64,000 nucleotides of DNA from Vallitaleaceae bacterium (GTDB lineage: Bacteria; Bacillota; Clostridia; Lachnospirales; Vallitaleaceae): positions 1 to 64,000 of the forward strand of contig JANQFZ010000028.1 in assembly GCA_028277605.1 (NCBI GenBank), written 5' to 3'. The translations under genes and the position numbers were made by a program. The notes beneath the pieces are model-generated. The model was not told the DNA's origin, searched no databases, and was given only the letters and a program-made list of their open reading frames with translations. This document shows, piece by piece, positions 18,009 to 26,995 of the stretch (positions within the stretch are counted from its first letter, which is position 1; each line of letters starts with the position of its first letter).

Positions 18009-18317
18009 TTAAACAAGCTTAATTGAAATCTTTTCGTCCTTAGTCTCAACAGTAACCAACTCTATTTTCTCAGTATACTGTATAACGTATATGAATAATA
18101 CAATCTGTTCAAAGATTTTATAAACTGAGTGATAGGTATACAGGTTATGATTAACTTTAACTTTAATACTGGGTATTAGTAGGTTAAACAAAGATAATAA
18201 GTCTATTAGGTCATCTAATATTTCAAAGACAATAAACAAGGGAATAGGAATTTTAATTCTAAAACTAGAAGATTGAATATGAATGATTAAGAAGTATCTC
18301 CTATCTTTACTCAACAT
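18009..18317 (-). CDS. Unknown 102-residue protein of the DUF2089 operon
   Basis: I do not recognise this protein. It has no signal peptide. A strongly hydrophobic middle (about residues 17-50, IKIPIPLFIVFEILDDLIDL and on) may form amphipathic helices, and the C-terminus is beta-like (ELVTVETKDEKISIKLV). The segment FRIKIPIPLFIVFEILDDL resembles the IKIPLxLVxxL segment of the preceding SHOCT-like protein, so the two may be related or pair. The ATG overlaps the upstream stop by 11 bases, with AAGGT eight bases before it, which supports real, coupled translation. Confidence 0.7.
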   Translation of the reverse strand: MLSKDRRYFLIIHIQSSSFRIKIPIPLFIVFEILDDLIDLLSLFNLLIPSIKVKVNHNLYTYHSVYKIFEQIVLFIYVIQYTEKIELVTVETKDEKISIKLV

Positions 18318-18768
18318 ATATTTTTACCTTAACATTTCCATCCTCACTGTCTACAGAATCAACATCTACAAAAGTATCATTATCAAATTCACCAGATTCT
18401 AGGAGCTCAAGGAGTTGGTCTATCTTTAGCTGAGATAAATCTACCCCGTTATCTTCCATTTTCTTTCTTGCATCATCTGGTATTAAATGAGTAATATGTG
18501 ACGCTAAACCTCCTAATGCCTTAACTAGTTTTAACGGAATATTAACATTGACTTTATCCTTATTAGATAGCACTTTAATTTTAATGTACTTATACTGTTT
18601 TCTCCTAGGATCACTTTCTCCTTTTTTTTCTTCTTTATTTTCTTCCATCTCTTTGTTATCATCCATCTCTTCGTCTGCTTCCTTTAGAGCATTTAATAAC
18701 TCCATCCCTTCTTGAGCAGATATTTTTCCCTCTTCAATCATTTCTAGAATTTTAATTTGCTCACTCAT
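18307..18768 (-). CDS. SHOCT-like/YvlB-type protein
   Basis: The 153-residue protein starts with a short helical bihelix motif (EQIKILEMIEEGKISAQEGMELLNAL, about 3-28) of the SHOCT-like kind found at the N-terminus of YvlB and LiaX. An acidic, charged linker (about 30-58) follows, then a region with IKVLSNKDKVNVNIPLKLVKAL and a C-terminal acidic strand pattern. Such proteins are linked to envelope-stress responses in Firmicutes. AGGAGGG precedes the ATG. It lies 20 bases after the DUF2089 gene. Confidence 0.82.
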   Translation of the reverse strand: MSEQIKILEMIEEGKISAQEGMELLNALKEADEEMDDNKEMEENKEEKKGESDPRRKQYKYIKIKVLSNKDKVNVNIPLKLVKALGGLASHITHLIPDDARKKMEDNGVDLSQLKIDQLLELLESGEFDNDTFVDVDSVDSEDGNVKVKIYVE

Positions 18769-18788
18769 TTTTTAACCCTCCTATTTAT

Positions 18789-19193
18789 TTAGTTTTTCAG
18801 TTTTCTTAATCTTACAGAAGCTTCTTTGGCTGTAATTATGTTTTTGGATAAAGCATCTAATATTTCTTTCTTTTCATTTTTCTTGTTCACTTTAGGTTCT
18901 ATATTCACTTTAGACTGTTTCTGAGCAGTTTTAAGCCCCAATAAATCTATAACCGTATCCAACTTGCTTCTTACCGTTGGATAGGATATCCCTAGTTCTT
19001 TTTCAACATCCTTTATATTGCCTCGACATTTTATAAATACTTTTACAAATTCTAATTCTTCTTTTGGAAGCCTACAGAACTCACAAGGCTCAAAGCTGCC
19101 TTCTATGACGGTTGAACACTTTGGACACCGCAATTTAGTAATTTCTAGTTTTTCTCCGCATACTGGACATTGTCCAGGTGCTTTATAGTGCAT
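18789..19193 (-). CDS. DUF2089 family protein, putative DNA-binding regulator
   Basis: The 134-residue protein has two N-terminal zinc-binding pairs (CPVCGEKLE and CPKCSTVIEG) and a further CEFCRLP, then a helix-turn-helix-like segment (VEKELGISYPTVRSKLDTVIDLL, about 65-87). The C-terminus (DALSKNIITAKEASVRLRKL) resembles a SHOCT-like helix pair, matching the partner gene. This is the usual DUF2089 layout. It is the first gene after the promoter at 19344-19372 and may autoregulate through the repeats above it; that is inference. Confidence 0.88.
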   Translation of the reverse strand: MHYKAPGQCPVCGEKLEITKLRCPKCSTVIEGSFEPCEFCRLPKEELEFVKVFIKCRGNIKDVEKELGISYPTVRSKLDTVIDLLGLKTAQKQSKVNIEPKVNKKNEKKEILDALSKNIITAKEASVRLRKLKN

Positions 19194-19343
19194 ATCATCA
19201 CCTCATCTATATCTTATAACTTAACTACTCATTAAATTTCTCCATAGGGTATGTATACTCATTAACTTAATATACGCTTTTAGACTAGACTAATTCTATG
19301 GCAATTCTTATTTCTTTCAACTTCTAGGTCGTACTATAGTTAT

Positions 19344-19372
19344 ACTATATACCTCTCTCAATAATATGTCAA
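19344..19372 (-). promoter_or_regulatory. Promoter of the DUF2089 operon
   Basis: Minus strand: TTGACA (19367-19372), 17-base spacer, TATAGT (19344-19349). It predicts a leader of about 140 bases. A run of TTAATAT repeats lies directly upstream. Confidence 0.8.
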
Positions 19373-19380
19373 TAGAAATA

Positions 19381-19456
19381 TTAATATTTTTTATACTAAA
19401 ATTAATATAGTTAATGTATACATCAATATATTTAATATAATTAGCAATATTAATTA
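19381..19456. repeat. Phased TTAATAT repeats upstream of the DUF2089 promoter
   Basis: TTAATAT occurs at 19381, 19402 and 19432, with near copies TTAATGT at 19411 and TTAATTA at 19450. Start-to-start distances are 21, 9, 21 and 18 bases, close to multiples of a helical turn. The array begins nine bases above the -35 hexamer. It could be an UP element or a set of operator half-sites; the whole stretch is very A+T-rich, so chance copies are possible. Confidence 0.45.
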
Positions 19457-19488
19457 ATTTATTAAATGTGTAGTTTTATTTAAATAGC

Positions 19489-19538
19489 AATAAAGCAAGT
19501 GCCATTAGCTCTTTATAAGCTATGGTACCTGCTTTATT
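19489..19538. terminator. Long imperfect hairpin downstream of tex
   Basis: AATAAAGCA (19489-19497) pairs with TGCTTTATT (19530-19538), and pairing continues inward through a mismatch and a bulge to AGCT/AGCT, giving about 20 bp in all. It lies between the stop of tex and the DUF2089 promoter and is probably the tex terminator, although only short T runs follow on either strand. The rest of 19194-19670 holds the promoter and repeats listed above. Confidence 0.5.
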
Positions 19539-19670
19539 ATTGTTATCTATACTATAATCTAACCAATTCTACTAAAACAATTTATACTAATTTAACTTCC
19601 CATCACATTATTAATGTACATCATGCAGTCAAACTAATTAAAATGTATTTTAGAATAAAAAATAAGTATT

Positions 19671-21812
19671 CTAGACCTTCATACTTAACGCGATTCTTTT
19701 TCGCTGCTGATCGACACTCAGAACCCTAACGTCTACAATATCTCCTACTGATACAACCTCTAATGGATGTTTAATATATTTGTCCACCATCTGAGATATA
19801 TGAACCAGACCATCATGATGTACACCGATATCAACAAAAGCACCAAAATCTATAACATTTCTAACCGTCCCTTTTAATATCATCCCTTCAGACAAATGCT
19901 CAATATCTAAAACATCTGTACGAAGAATAGGTGTTGGCATCTCTTCTCTTGGATCTCTGCCTGGTTTTTCTAGTTCTTTAATAATATCTTGCAGCGTAGG
20001 CACTCCAATCCCTAGCTGTTCTGCCATTTTCTGAATATCTTTTATTTTTTTTTGAACCGCTTTAACTCCTGTTTTTAGTAAATCTTGAGCTGTATACTCT
20101 AAAGTAGTTAGAAGACTTGCTGTCTGTACATAGGATTCTGGATGAACACCTGTATTATCTAAAGGATTATCTCCTTGCGGAATTCGTAGAAAACCAGCAC
20201 ATTGCAAGAACGCTTTTGGTCCCAACTTAGGTACTTTAAGGAGTTGTTTACGATTTGTAAATTTACCATTGGCTTCTCTATAGGCTACAATATTTCCTGC
20301 AATACTTTTAGTTACGCCAGAGATATATTGTAATAGGGATTTAGATGCTGTATTGAGATCTACTCCCACTTTATTGACACTGTCTTCCACTACACCAGTC
20401 AACGTATCACCTAATCGTTTCTGGTTCATGTCATGCTGATATTGTCCTACTCCTATAGATTTTGGGTCAATTTTTACCAATTCAGATAAGGGATCTTGAA
20501 GTCGTCTTGCTATCGACACAGCACTTCTTAGCGCGACATCAAAATCAGGAAACTCTTCTGTTCCTAATTTCGATGCAGAATAAACAGACGCACCTGCTTC
20601 ATTAACAATAATATAGTGAATTTCTCTATCTATTTCCTTAAGCATATCTGCAACAAACTGCTCTGATTCTCTAGATGCTGTTCCATTACCGATTGCTATT
20701 ATATCCACATGATTATCATCTATTAGTTTTTTTAGTACTTTCTTAGCTTCTTCTACTTTATTCTGTGGGGGCGTAGGATAAATCACCGTTGTTGCTAATA
20801 CAGTCCCTATACCATCCACTACTGCAATCTTACAGCCTGTCCTAAATGCAGGATCTAGACCTAAGACAACCTTATCAGCTATTGGAGGCTGCATCAGCAA
20901 CTGCTCAAGATTCTTACCAAAGACTCTTATTGCTCCTTCTTCTGCTTTTTCTGTTAACTCATGTCTTATCTCTCTTTCAATAGAAGGTGAAATTAAACGC
21001 TTATAAGCATCTTCTATTGCTTCTATGATAATGGAATCTGTTATAGGATTTAACTTTAATAGTTTATGGCGTAGGTCTTGTAGGATTGCATCCGTTGGTG
21101 CTTCAATTTTGACACTCAGAATTTTCTCTTTTTCTCCTCTATTGATAGCAAGAACTCTATGGCCAGCTATAGATTTAATTTCTTCCTCGTAATCATAATA
21201 CATTTCATAAACGGTTTCTACGCTTTCATCTTTAGCTTTTACAATAAGCTTCCCTTGTGTAAGCGTATTTCTTCTAATTCTCTTTCTGAAATCAGCATTA
21301 TCTGATATAAGTTCAGCAATAATATCCATTGCTCCTTTTACAGCATCTACTACTGTATGCACCTCTTTTTCTGGATTAAGATAGGTTTTAGCGATTTCCT
21401 CAATATCTGTTGTTAGTTCTTGCATCCATAGGAGCATAGCCAAAGGTTCTAATCCTTTTTCTCTAGCAATAGTAGCTCTTGTACGTCTTTTGGGTTTATA
21501 GGGTCTATAGAGATCTTCGACTTCTACTATAGTTTTTGCTTGTAGTATCTGCTGCTTTAACGGATCGGTTAGCTTACCCTGCTCTTCTATACTGGATAAA
21601 ACCTGTTGTTTTTTTGATTCTAGATTTCTTAGGTAAGTCAATCGTTCAAATAACTCCCTTAATACTTCATCGCTAAGTGAACCTGTTTTTTCTTTTCGAT
21701 ATCTAGCAATAAAAGGGATGGTATTGCCATCATCAATCAAAGCCACAGTATTGTCAACCTGCCATTGCTTTAAACTAAATTCTTTTGATAGTGTTACTAG
21801 TATATCCATCAT
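19671..21812 (-). CDS. tex: Tex family RNA-binding transcription accessory protein
   Basis: Tex is a nucleic-acid-binding protein conserved across bacteria. The 713-residue product shows the usual order: helical N-terminal region, YqgF/RuvC-like domain (VLGLDPAFRTGCKIAVVDG, near 320-338), a helix-hairpin-helix region (about 480-560, including LQYISGVTKSIAGNIVAYR) and a C-terminal S1 domain (about 640-710, GMILKGTVRNVIDFGAFVDI). The S1 domain ends close to the C-terminus, slightly shorter than in longer homologues. AAAAGGAG precedes ATGATG. It is a single-gene unit. Confidence 0.96.
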   Translation of the reverse strand: MMDILVTLSKEFSLKQWQVDNTVALIDDGNTIPFIARYRKEKTGSLSDEVLRELFERLTYLRNLESKKQQVLSSIEEQGKLTDPLKQQILQAKTIVEVEDLYRPYKPKRRTRATIAREKGLEPLAMLLWMQELTTDIEEIAKTYLNPEKEVHTVVDAVKGAMDIIAELISDNADFRKRIRRNTLTQGKLIVKAKDESVETVYEMYYDYEEEIKSIAGHRVLAINRGEKEKILSVKIEAPTDAILQDLRHKLLKLNPITDSIIIEAIEDAYKRLISPSIEREIRHELTEKAEEGAIRVFGKNLEQLLMQPPIADKVVLGLDPAFRTGCKIAVVDGIGTVLATTVIYPTPPQNKVEEAKKVLKKLIDDNHVDIIAIGNGTASRESEQFVADMLKEIDREIHYIIVNEAGASVYSASKLGTEEFPDFDVALRSAVSIARRLQDPLSELVKIDPKSIGVGQYQHDMNQKRLGDTLTGVVEDSVNKVGVDLNTASKSLLQYISGVTKSIAGNIVAYREANGKFTNRKQLLKVPKLGPKAFLQCAGFLRIPQGDNPLDNTGVHPESYVQTASLLTTLEYTAQDLLKTGVKAVQKKIKDIQKMAEQLGIGVPTLQDIIKELEKPGRDPREEMPTPILRTDVLDIEHLSEGMILKGTVRNVIDFGAFVDIGVHHDGLVHISQMVDKYIKHPLEVVSVGDIVDVRVLSVDQQRKRIALSMKV

Positions 21813-21850
21813 ACTTCTCCTTTTAATTCCAATCTTGTGTTTATTATATT

Positions 21851-21879
21851 AAAAAAAAACCTTAAAAACAAGTTTAAGG
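21851..21879 (-). terminator. Intrinsic terminator between chemoreceptor and tex
   Basis: CCTTAAA (21860-21866) pairs with TTTAAGG (21873-21879), followed on the minus strand by nine T residues. It is the second of two hairpins after the chemoreceptor gene and lies just upstream of tex. Confidence 0.8.
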
Positions 21880-21934
21880 AATAGCATAACTTAGGGAAAT
21901 GGTATCAATAGCTTATAAGAAAATAGACATTGAA

Positions 21935-21959
21935 AACGTATAGTCTAAGACTATACGTT
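21935..21959. terminator. Perfect palindromic hairpin after the chemoreceptor gene
   Basis: AACGTATAGTC and GACTATACGTT form an 11-bp perfect stem with a three-base loop, 18 bases after the stop codon. TTTTC follows on the minus strand. With the hairpin at 21851-21879 it gives tandem termination. Confidence 0.65.
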
Positions 21960-21976
21960 CTTTTAACTTATTTAAT

Positions 21977-23977
21977 TTAACTTGTTTTAATAATGGAAAT
22001 AGCTTTATCTAATTTTTCAGTGCTTTTTAAGCATTGTTCTGAATCACTTAATAACTGCTTAGCACTGGTAAGTAATTCACTAGAACGATCAGCAATTGTA
22101 TTGGTTCCTTTTGCACTTTCATCAGCAGACACTGCTACATGCTGAATAGCTTGAGCAATATTGGCTATTGACTCTTTTAGATTGGATGCCATAACAGAAT
22201 AAGCTTTCATAGTATTTTCTACATACTCAGCATCCTTATTATAGCTTTCCCCCAACTCAACCATATCCATATAGTCTTTAACCACTGTATCGTTAATAAA
22301 ATCTAAAACATCTGTGGAGGTTAAGGTCAAATGATAAACCGATTCTATAACACCATCTGCCACTTTTTTTATTTTTCCTACATTTGCTGTTGAGGTTTCT
22401 GCTAATTTTCTTATTTCATCGGCAACTACAGCAAATCCCTTGCCAGATTCCCCTGCTCTAGCTGCTTCTATCGCTGCATTAAGAGCAAGTAGATTGGTCT
22501 GCTCTGCAATTTCTAATATAGCTTGTGATAAGGCATGAATTTGTTCCACGGATTTTGATTCTTCAATGGCTTGATTTAAGTGTTTCTTAGCATCTTCATA
22601 TAGGCTGAAGGCGGAGTCCTTCGATGTATTAGCTGTTTTTCGTACCTGTTTAGCTCTAACACTGATGGCTTTTGCATAACTTAATCCCTCATCAGCACTT
22701 GAATGCATGTCTTGAATAATACTAGAAACTTCTTCTGTAGCTGCATTCATTTCCTCTGTCGAAGCAGACGTTTCTTCCATATTAGCTGAAAGCTGTTGTG
22801 TAACAGCTGATACACTATCAATTTCATCCGTTAATGCATTGGAATGATGCTTTACCTGATTAATAAAGGTACTTACATTATTAGATTCTTTCCCTATTGC
22901 CTTAATCATAGTTCCAATATTTTTTATAGTCAGCCTTAGCCGTCTCAACATAACGCCAACTTCGTCTTTTCTCTTGGTCATCTTACCTTCAATCGATACG
23001 GATAAATCACCCTTAGATACACAATCTAACTGCTTTGTCACAAAAACAACAGGCTTCATTATCTGCTTGGAAGCAAAGTAGGTAATAAGCAAACCAAATG
23101 CAACTAAAGCTAAACCAATATATAAAAGTTTAACTGTTAACTCCATAGACGGTTTAAATATCTCTTTATATGGAATAATAATGACTAAAACCCATCCAGT
23201 ATCCTCAACCGTTGCAAATCCAGCATATTTCATAATATTATTATAACTGTATTGAGTTGTGCCAAAACCTTCTCTAATCATAAATTGAGCGGCTTTTCCA
23301 AGTGAAGAAAGGGTATCATCTTGACTAGTTTCCTTTATTATATTAGACCCTTTCTCTATGTTATCCTGTGGCTGAGCAATCACAGTTCCATCATGTGTTA
23401 TAAGATATCCATAGCCTGTTTCTTTAAATTGAATTTGATTAATTTCATTCTCTATCTCGCTCAAATCATAATCCGCTTGAAGCATACCAGTAAACTCACC
23501 ACGATGAAAGACAGGTACAGCTAGTGTTACAGCCATAGACGCTGACTCTTCATAGTGAAAAGGATCACTAATATAAGTCAGTCCCTTTTTTACATCTTCA
23601 TAGTAAGCGTAATCTTTTACATCTTTTTGCTTTTCACCCTTATCGCTTAATAGTTTTCCATCAGGTAAAATAAAGTTAACCTTAGTAAAACCATGCTGAT
23701 GTATCATAGATTTAAGATAGCCCATTTTGGCACCTTTATCATACCTCTTATCAAATAAGACATGGGATTTTGTACACTCTTCAAGAATAAATAACTGTTC
23801 GTTCATCATATCGGATATTATCTCTGAATAAAAATTTACATTCTCAGTAATTGATTCATCAATTGATTCCTCAATAAGTTCAGAAGCTGTCAAGCCTGAA
23901 ATAAAAGTAAAGATAATAACAATGACTAAAATTAAACTTCCAAAAATTATGCTTAGTTTTGTTTTAATACTTTTCAA
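21977..23977 (-). CDS. Methyl-accepting chemotaxis protein with a Cache sensor domain
   Basis: A transmembrane chemoreceptor that signals to CheA through CheW (a cheW gene is at 29.1 kb). From the start used here it is 666 residues: first membrane segment near the N-terminus, an extracellular double-Cache-like domain (about 35-270), a second membrane segment (about 275-300), HAMP, and a cytoplasmic coiled-coil with the conserved tip [20 protein letters not shown] followed by [17 protein letters not shown] place the start at a TTG (23977) because AGGAGG lies seven bases before it and the next residues ([12 protein letters not shown]) look like a receptor N-terminus; the ATG 18 codons upstream has no such site. 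Ligand unknown. Confidence 0.93.
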   Translation of the reverse strand: MKSIKTKLSIIFGSLILVIVIIFTFISGLTASELIEESIDESITENVNFYSEIISDMMNEQLFILEECTKSHVLFDKRYDKGAKMGYLKSMIHQHGFTKVNFILPDGKLLSDKGEKQKDVKDYAYYEDVKKGLTYISDPFHYEESASMAVTLAVPVFHRGEFTGMLQADYDLSEIENEINQIQFKETGYGYLITHDGTVIAQPQDNIEKGSNIIKETSQDDTLSSLGKAAQFMIREGFGTTQYSYNNIMKYAGFATVEDTGWVLVIIIPYKEIFKPSMELTVKLLYIGLALVAFGLLITYFASKQIMKPVVFVTKQLDCVSKGDLSVSIEGKMTKRKDEVGVMLRRLRLTIKNIGTMIKAIGKESNNVSTFINQVKHHSNALTDEIDSVSAVTQQLSANMEETSASTEEMNAATEEVSSIIQDMHSSADEGLSYAKAISVRAKQVRKTANTSKDSAFSLYEDAKKHLNQAIEESKSVEQIHALSQAILEIAEQTNLLALNAAIEAARAGESGKGFAVVADEIRKLAETSTANVGKIKKVADGVIESVYHLTLTSTDVLDFINDTVVKDYMDMVELGESYNKDAEYVENTMKAYSVMASNLKESIANIAQAIQHVAVSADESAKGTNTIADRSSELLTSAKQLLSDSEQCLKSTEKLDKAISIIKTS

Positions 23978-24163
23978 GAAACTCCCTCCTGTACTCACAA
24001 TAAAAAGATAAACATAGCTTATGTTATACACTTATGAGTTTTTTAACTTTATTATTATGTATCATTCAATTTGCTGCAAGATTAGTATGTCATTGATGTT
24101 AGCTGCAACTTTTGTATTAAGAATAATATACAGACTAACCATATGTTATTATATTCCAACAAG

Positions 24164-24184
24164 AAGATCAAGCTTATTGATCTT
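24164..24184 (-). terminator. Hairpin overlapping the stop of the MFS gene
   Basis: AAGATCAA (24164-24171) and TTGATCTT (24177-24184) pair perfectly around five bases at the end of the MFS transporter gene. On the minus strand CTTCTTGTT follows, a weak T tract. Confidence 0.45.
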
Positions 24185-25481
24185 ATCTATTCATATCGGA
24201 TAGTTCAGTATGGTTCCTAACCTGTTCTTTTTTTGATTTATTGGATAATAAGCTTTTGCTTTCTACTAGATAGATGGAGAAAAATCCTAAACAAGCAATG
24301 ACTGCAATGGCACCTACAAGAAGCCAAAGATTTCTCATACCGTACCCACTGATAAACCAACCTGCTATAATCGGTCCAAATGTATGACCAGAGCCTTCAA
24401 TGATATTAAGAATCGCACTAAACCTTCCTCTATGTGAAATGGGGGTATGATTGGTTACAAATACACCATGATTGGTAACAGCTAAGATTTCGCCTAATGT
24501 CCATATAGCTACTGAAATAAAAAACAATGGTAAAGTGTCTATAAAACGCATCATGCCAAATCCAAAAGCATACAGTAAAGAAGCAATGGCTATATTTAAT
24601 ACAGGTGCATTCTTTCTAGTTATGTATGTTATAAATACTGTAAAAACTAAAACAATCACAGCGTTAAAGCTAAATAATGAACCATAGTAAACACTAGCTA
24701 AAGTTTCTCCAAAAGTTGTCTTTAATTGTAACGACAGACCAAAAGCACTTTGAGCATAGACAAATCCGTTAAGTAAACCAAATAAAGCAAAGGTACACAG
24801 TAAAGGTCTTTTTAGTAAAGCAATGATGGCTGATCCATGCTCCATCTGTTCTTGTTTATCAACTCCCATATTCTTTTGACTCATCTGCGTCTTAGATAAT
24901 ATGGTTTCAGGAACATATCGAACAACAAAGATTAAGCTTACTAATGTCGTAAGAGCATCTCCTAAAAATAACCATTGAAGATAATGATTAAATAAAAACC
25001 CACCTAAAATAGGACCGAGAGCTGTTCCAAAATTGATACCTAGATATAATAATGAAAAAGCTTTCTTTCTTTCCTTCTTATCTACAATATCCATTACCAT
25101 AGCATTACCAACAGGTCGAACCATAGCACCAAATAGAGTAGAAGCAATCAGAAATCTAGGAACCCAAATCGTCTGTAATAAAAAACCACATGGCACTAAC
25201 AGTAAGGCAGCTATAGTTTGAGCTAAAATATACACTTTTTTTCTGCTGATTTGATCTCCAAGCTTACCACCGATAAGGGTTCCTGCTAAAGAAGCTAAAC
25301 CAGACATTGCCACATAGAACCCAATTTCTTTTTCATTCATTCCTAAATGAATGGTTAAAAACAAAGTTAAAAAACTATGTACAAAGCCACCAAGTCGATT
25401 GATAATACGAGCTACAAAAAGAGCATATATACTTTTTGGAAGTCCGCCATAGGTTTGTAGTATTTTGATAAGTCGTCCCAT
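24183..25481 (-). CDS. Major facilitator superfamily transporter, DHA1-like
   Basis: A 432-residue polytopic inner-membrane protein with about twelve segments. The loop GGKLGDQISRKKVYILAQ after the second segment and the RPVGNAMVMDIVDKKERKKAFSLLYLGINFGTALGP stretch (pieces near residues 120-160) are typical of drug-proton antiporters. A hydrophilic loop near the middle (about 200-220) divides the two halves. Its substrate cannot be read from the sequence. It is a single gene, flanked by the terminator at 25609-25666 upstream and a hairpin at its stop. Confidence 0.88.
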   Translation of the reverse strand: MGRLIKILQTYGGLPKSIYALFVARIINRLGGFVHSFLTLFLTIHLGMNEKEIGFYVAMSGLASLAGTLIGGKLGDQISRKKVYILAQTIAALLLVPCGFLLQTIWVPRFLIASTLFGAMVRPVGNAMVMDIVDKKERKKAFSLLYLGINFGTALGPILGGFLFNHYLQWLFLGDALTTLVSLIFVVRYVPETILSKTQMSQKNMGVDKQEQMEHGSAIIALLKRPLLCTFALFGLLNGFVYAQSAFGLSLQLKTTFGETLASVYYGSLFSFNAVIVLVFTVFITYITRKNAPVLNIAIASLLYAFGFGMMRFIDTLPLFFISVAIWTLGEILAVTNHGVFVTNHTPISHRGRFSAILNIIEGSGHTFGPIIAGWFISGYGMRNLWLLVGAIAVIACLGFFSIYLVESKSLLSNKSKKEQVRNHTELSDMNR

Positions 25482-25608
25482 TAATTCCTCCTTAAATATC
25501 CAGTCTAAAAGGTACCACTTCTTATTCTTGCATGCTTAATAACATCACGCTTAAACTTATCATATAATCTAATATTTTTCAAGATATTTTAACTTGAGTT
25601 GATGAACA

Positions 25609-25666
25609 AAAATAGAGAAGGTCAATACAGACCACATTTGTCATCTGTATTGACCTTCTCTATTTT
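25609..25666. terminator. 23-bp perfect hairpin terminator after lysC
   Basis: Bases 25609-25631 pair without mismatch with 25644-25666 around a 12-base loop. The stem starts with AAAATAGAG, so either strand gains a T-rich 3' arm, and TTTTTGTTC follows on the minus strand. It lies 16 bases after the lysC stop codon. Confidence 0.9.
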
Positions 25667-25681
25667 AATTTATTTTATACT

Positions 25682-26890
25682 TTACTTAAATAATTTAAAA
25701 GATTCATGAATAGCATTCATCGCTTCTTCTGTGTCTTTTTCATTAATTAAAACAGAAATTTTAATTTCAGAAGTGGAAATCATTTTTATATTGATATTGG
25801 CATCAAATAAAGCTTCAAACATTAAAGAGGCAACACCTGAATTAGAAGCCATACCAGCACCCACAACCGATACTTTTGCAACTTGCTCATCATACTCTAC
25901 CCTCTCACCAGAGATTCTTTCAAGATTTTCATGGATGATGCTTAGTGCTTCCTCTAAATTATCTCTTGATGTTGTGAAAGAAATGTCCTTGGAACGCCCT
26001 CTTCCAATAGATTGTAAAATAATATCCACATTAATGTTTTTCTTAGCAAGTAAAGAAAACAATTCAAAAGCCTTACCCGGTTCATCCTTAATACCGATAA
26101 CAGCTATTCTTGCAACATTTTTATCTGCCGCTACACCACTGACTAACATTTTTTCCATTTTACATTCCTCCTTAACAATAGTTCCTTCTGCTTGGCTTAA
26201 GCTTGAGCGCACCACCAATTCTACGCCATATTTTTTAGCTAACTCAACCGAACGATTATGTAGTACTTTTGCTCCTAGTGATGCAAGTTCCAGCATTTCA
26301 TCATAGGTTATTTCATCCAGTTTTCTTGCATTAGGAACAACTCTAGGGTCTGCAGTATAAACCCCTTCAACATCGGTATAAATCTCACATCTATCCGCCT
26401 TTAGTGCTGCTGCTAAAGCAACTGCTGTTGTATCAGAACCTCCACGACCTAGTGTCGTAATATCTTCATAACGATTGATCCCTTGAAATCCTGTTACAAG
26501 AATAATATTATTTCTTTCCAGCTCAGACATTATTCTTTCTTGATCGATACGCTTAAGGCGCGCATTGGAATAAACAGACGATGTATGCATCCCCACTTGA
26601 TAAGCATTCAGCGATATCGCTGGATAACCAATGGACTGTAAAGCCATCGCCATTAATGCTACGGATTGCTGTTCTCCTGTAGATAAAAACATATCCATCT
26701 CTCGTCTTGATGGGTTTTTATTGATTTCTCTGGCTTTTTCCAATAACAGATCAGTGGTATCCCCCTGAGCAGATAAGACAACCACGACTTGATGTCCCTC
26801 TTTATAATCTTCTACAATTCTACGAGCAACGTTAAAAACCCGCTCTTTATTGGCTACTGAGCTTCCACCAAATTTTTTTACGATTAACAC
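25682..26890 (-). CDS. lysC: Aspartate kinase
   Basis: This cytosolic kinase phosphorylates aspartate, the first step toward lysine, threonine, methionine and diaminopimelate. The 402-residue protein begins VKKFGGSSV (residues 4-12), has GRGGSDTTAVALAAAL near 148-163, and two C-terminal ACT domains (about 260-400) that normally bind the feedback amino acid. The start is a GTG with GGAGG seven bases before it. It follows hom by about 100 bases and ends in a very strong terminator. I see no lysine riboswitch upstream. Confidence 0.96.
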   Translation of the reverse strand: MLIVKKFGGSSVANKERVFNVARRIVEDYKEGHQVVVVLSAQGDTTDLLLEKAREINKNPSRREMDMFLSTGEQQSVALMAMALQSIGYPAISLNAYQVGMHTSSVYSNARLKRIDQERIMSELERNNIILVTGFQGINRYEDITTLGRGGSDTTAVALAAALKADRCEIYTDVEGVYTADPRVVPNARKLDEITYDEMLELASLGAKVLHNRSVELAKKYGVELVVRSSLSQAEGTIVKEECKMEKMLVSGVAADKNVARIAVIGIKDEPGKAFELFSLLAKKNINVDIILQSIGRGRSKDISFTTSRDNLEEALSIIHENLERISGERVEYDEQVAKVSVVGAGMASNSGVASLMFEALFDANINIKMISTSEIKISVLINEKDTEEAMNAIHESFKLFK

Positions 26891-26995
26891 GTTGATTCCT
26901 CCATTCTAAATCTAAGAAGTTCATTTATAACCTTTGTAATCCTAAATCTTATTCTAATTTGCTGTTATCTCATCATAACTTTGGTGAATAGCCTT

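Noticed and set aside
25731-26306. A 191-codon plus-strand frame opposite lysC
   Set aside because: lysC is unmistakable on the minus strand. The frame is a shadow of its codon pattern, with no promoter or ribosome binding site.
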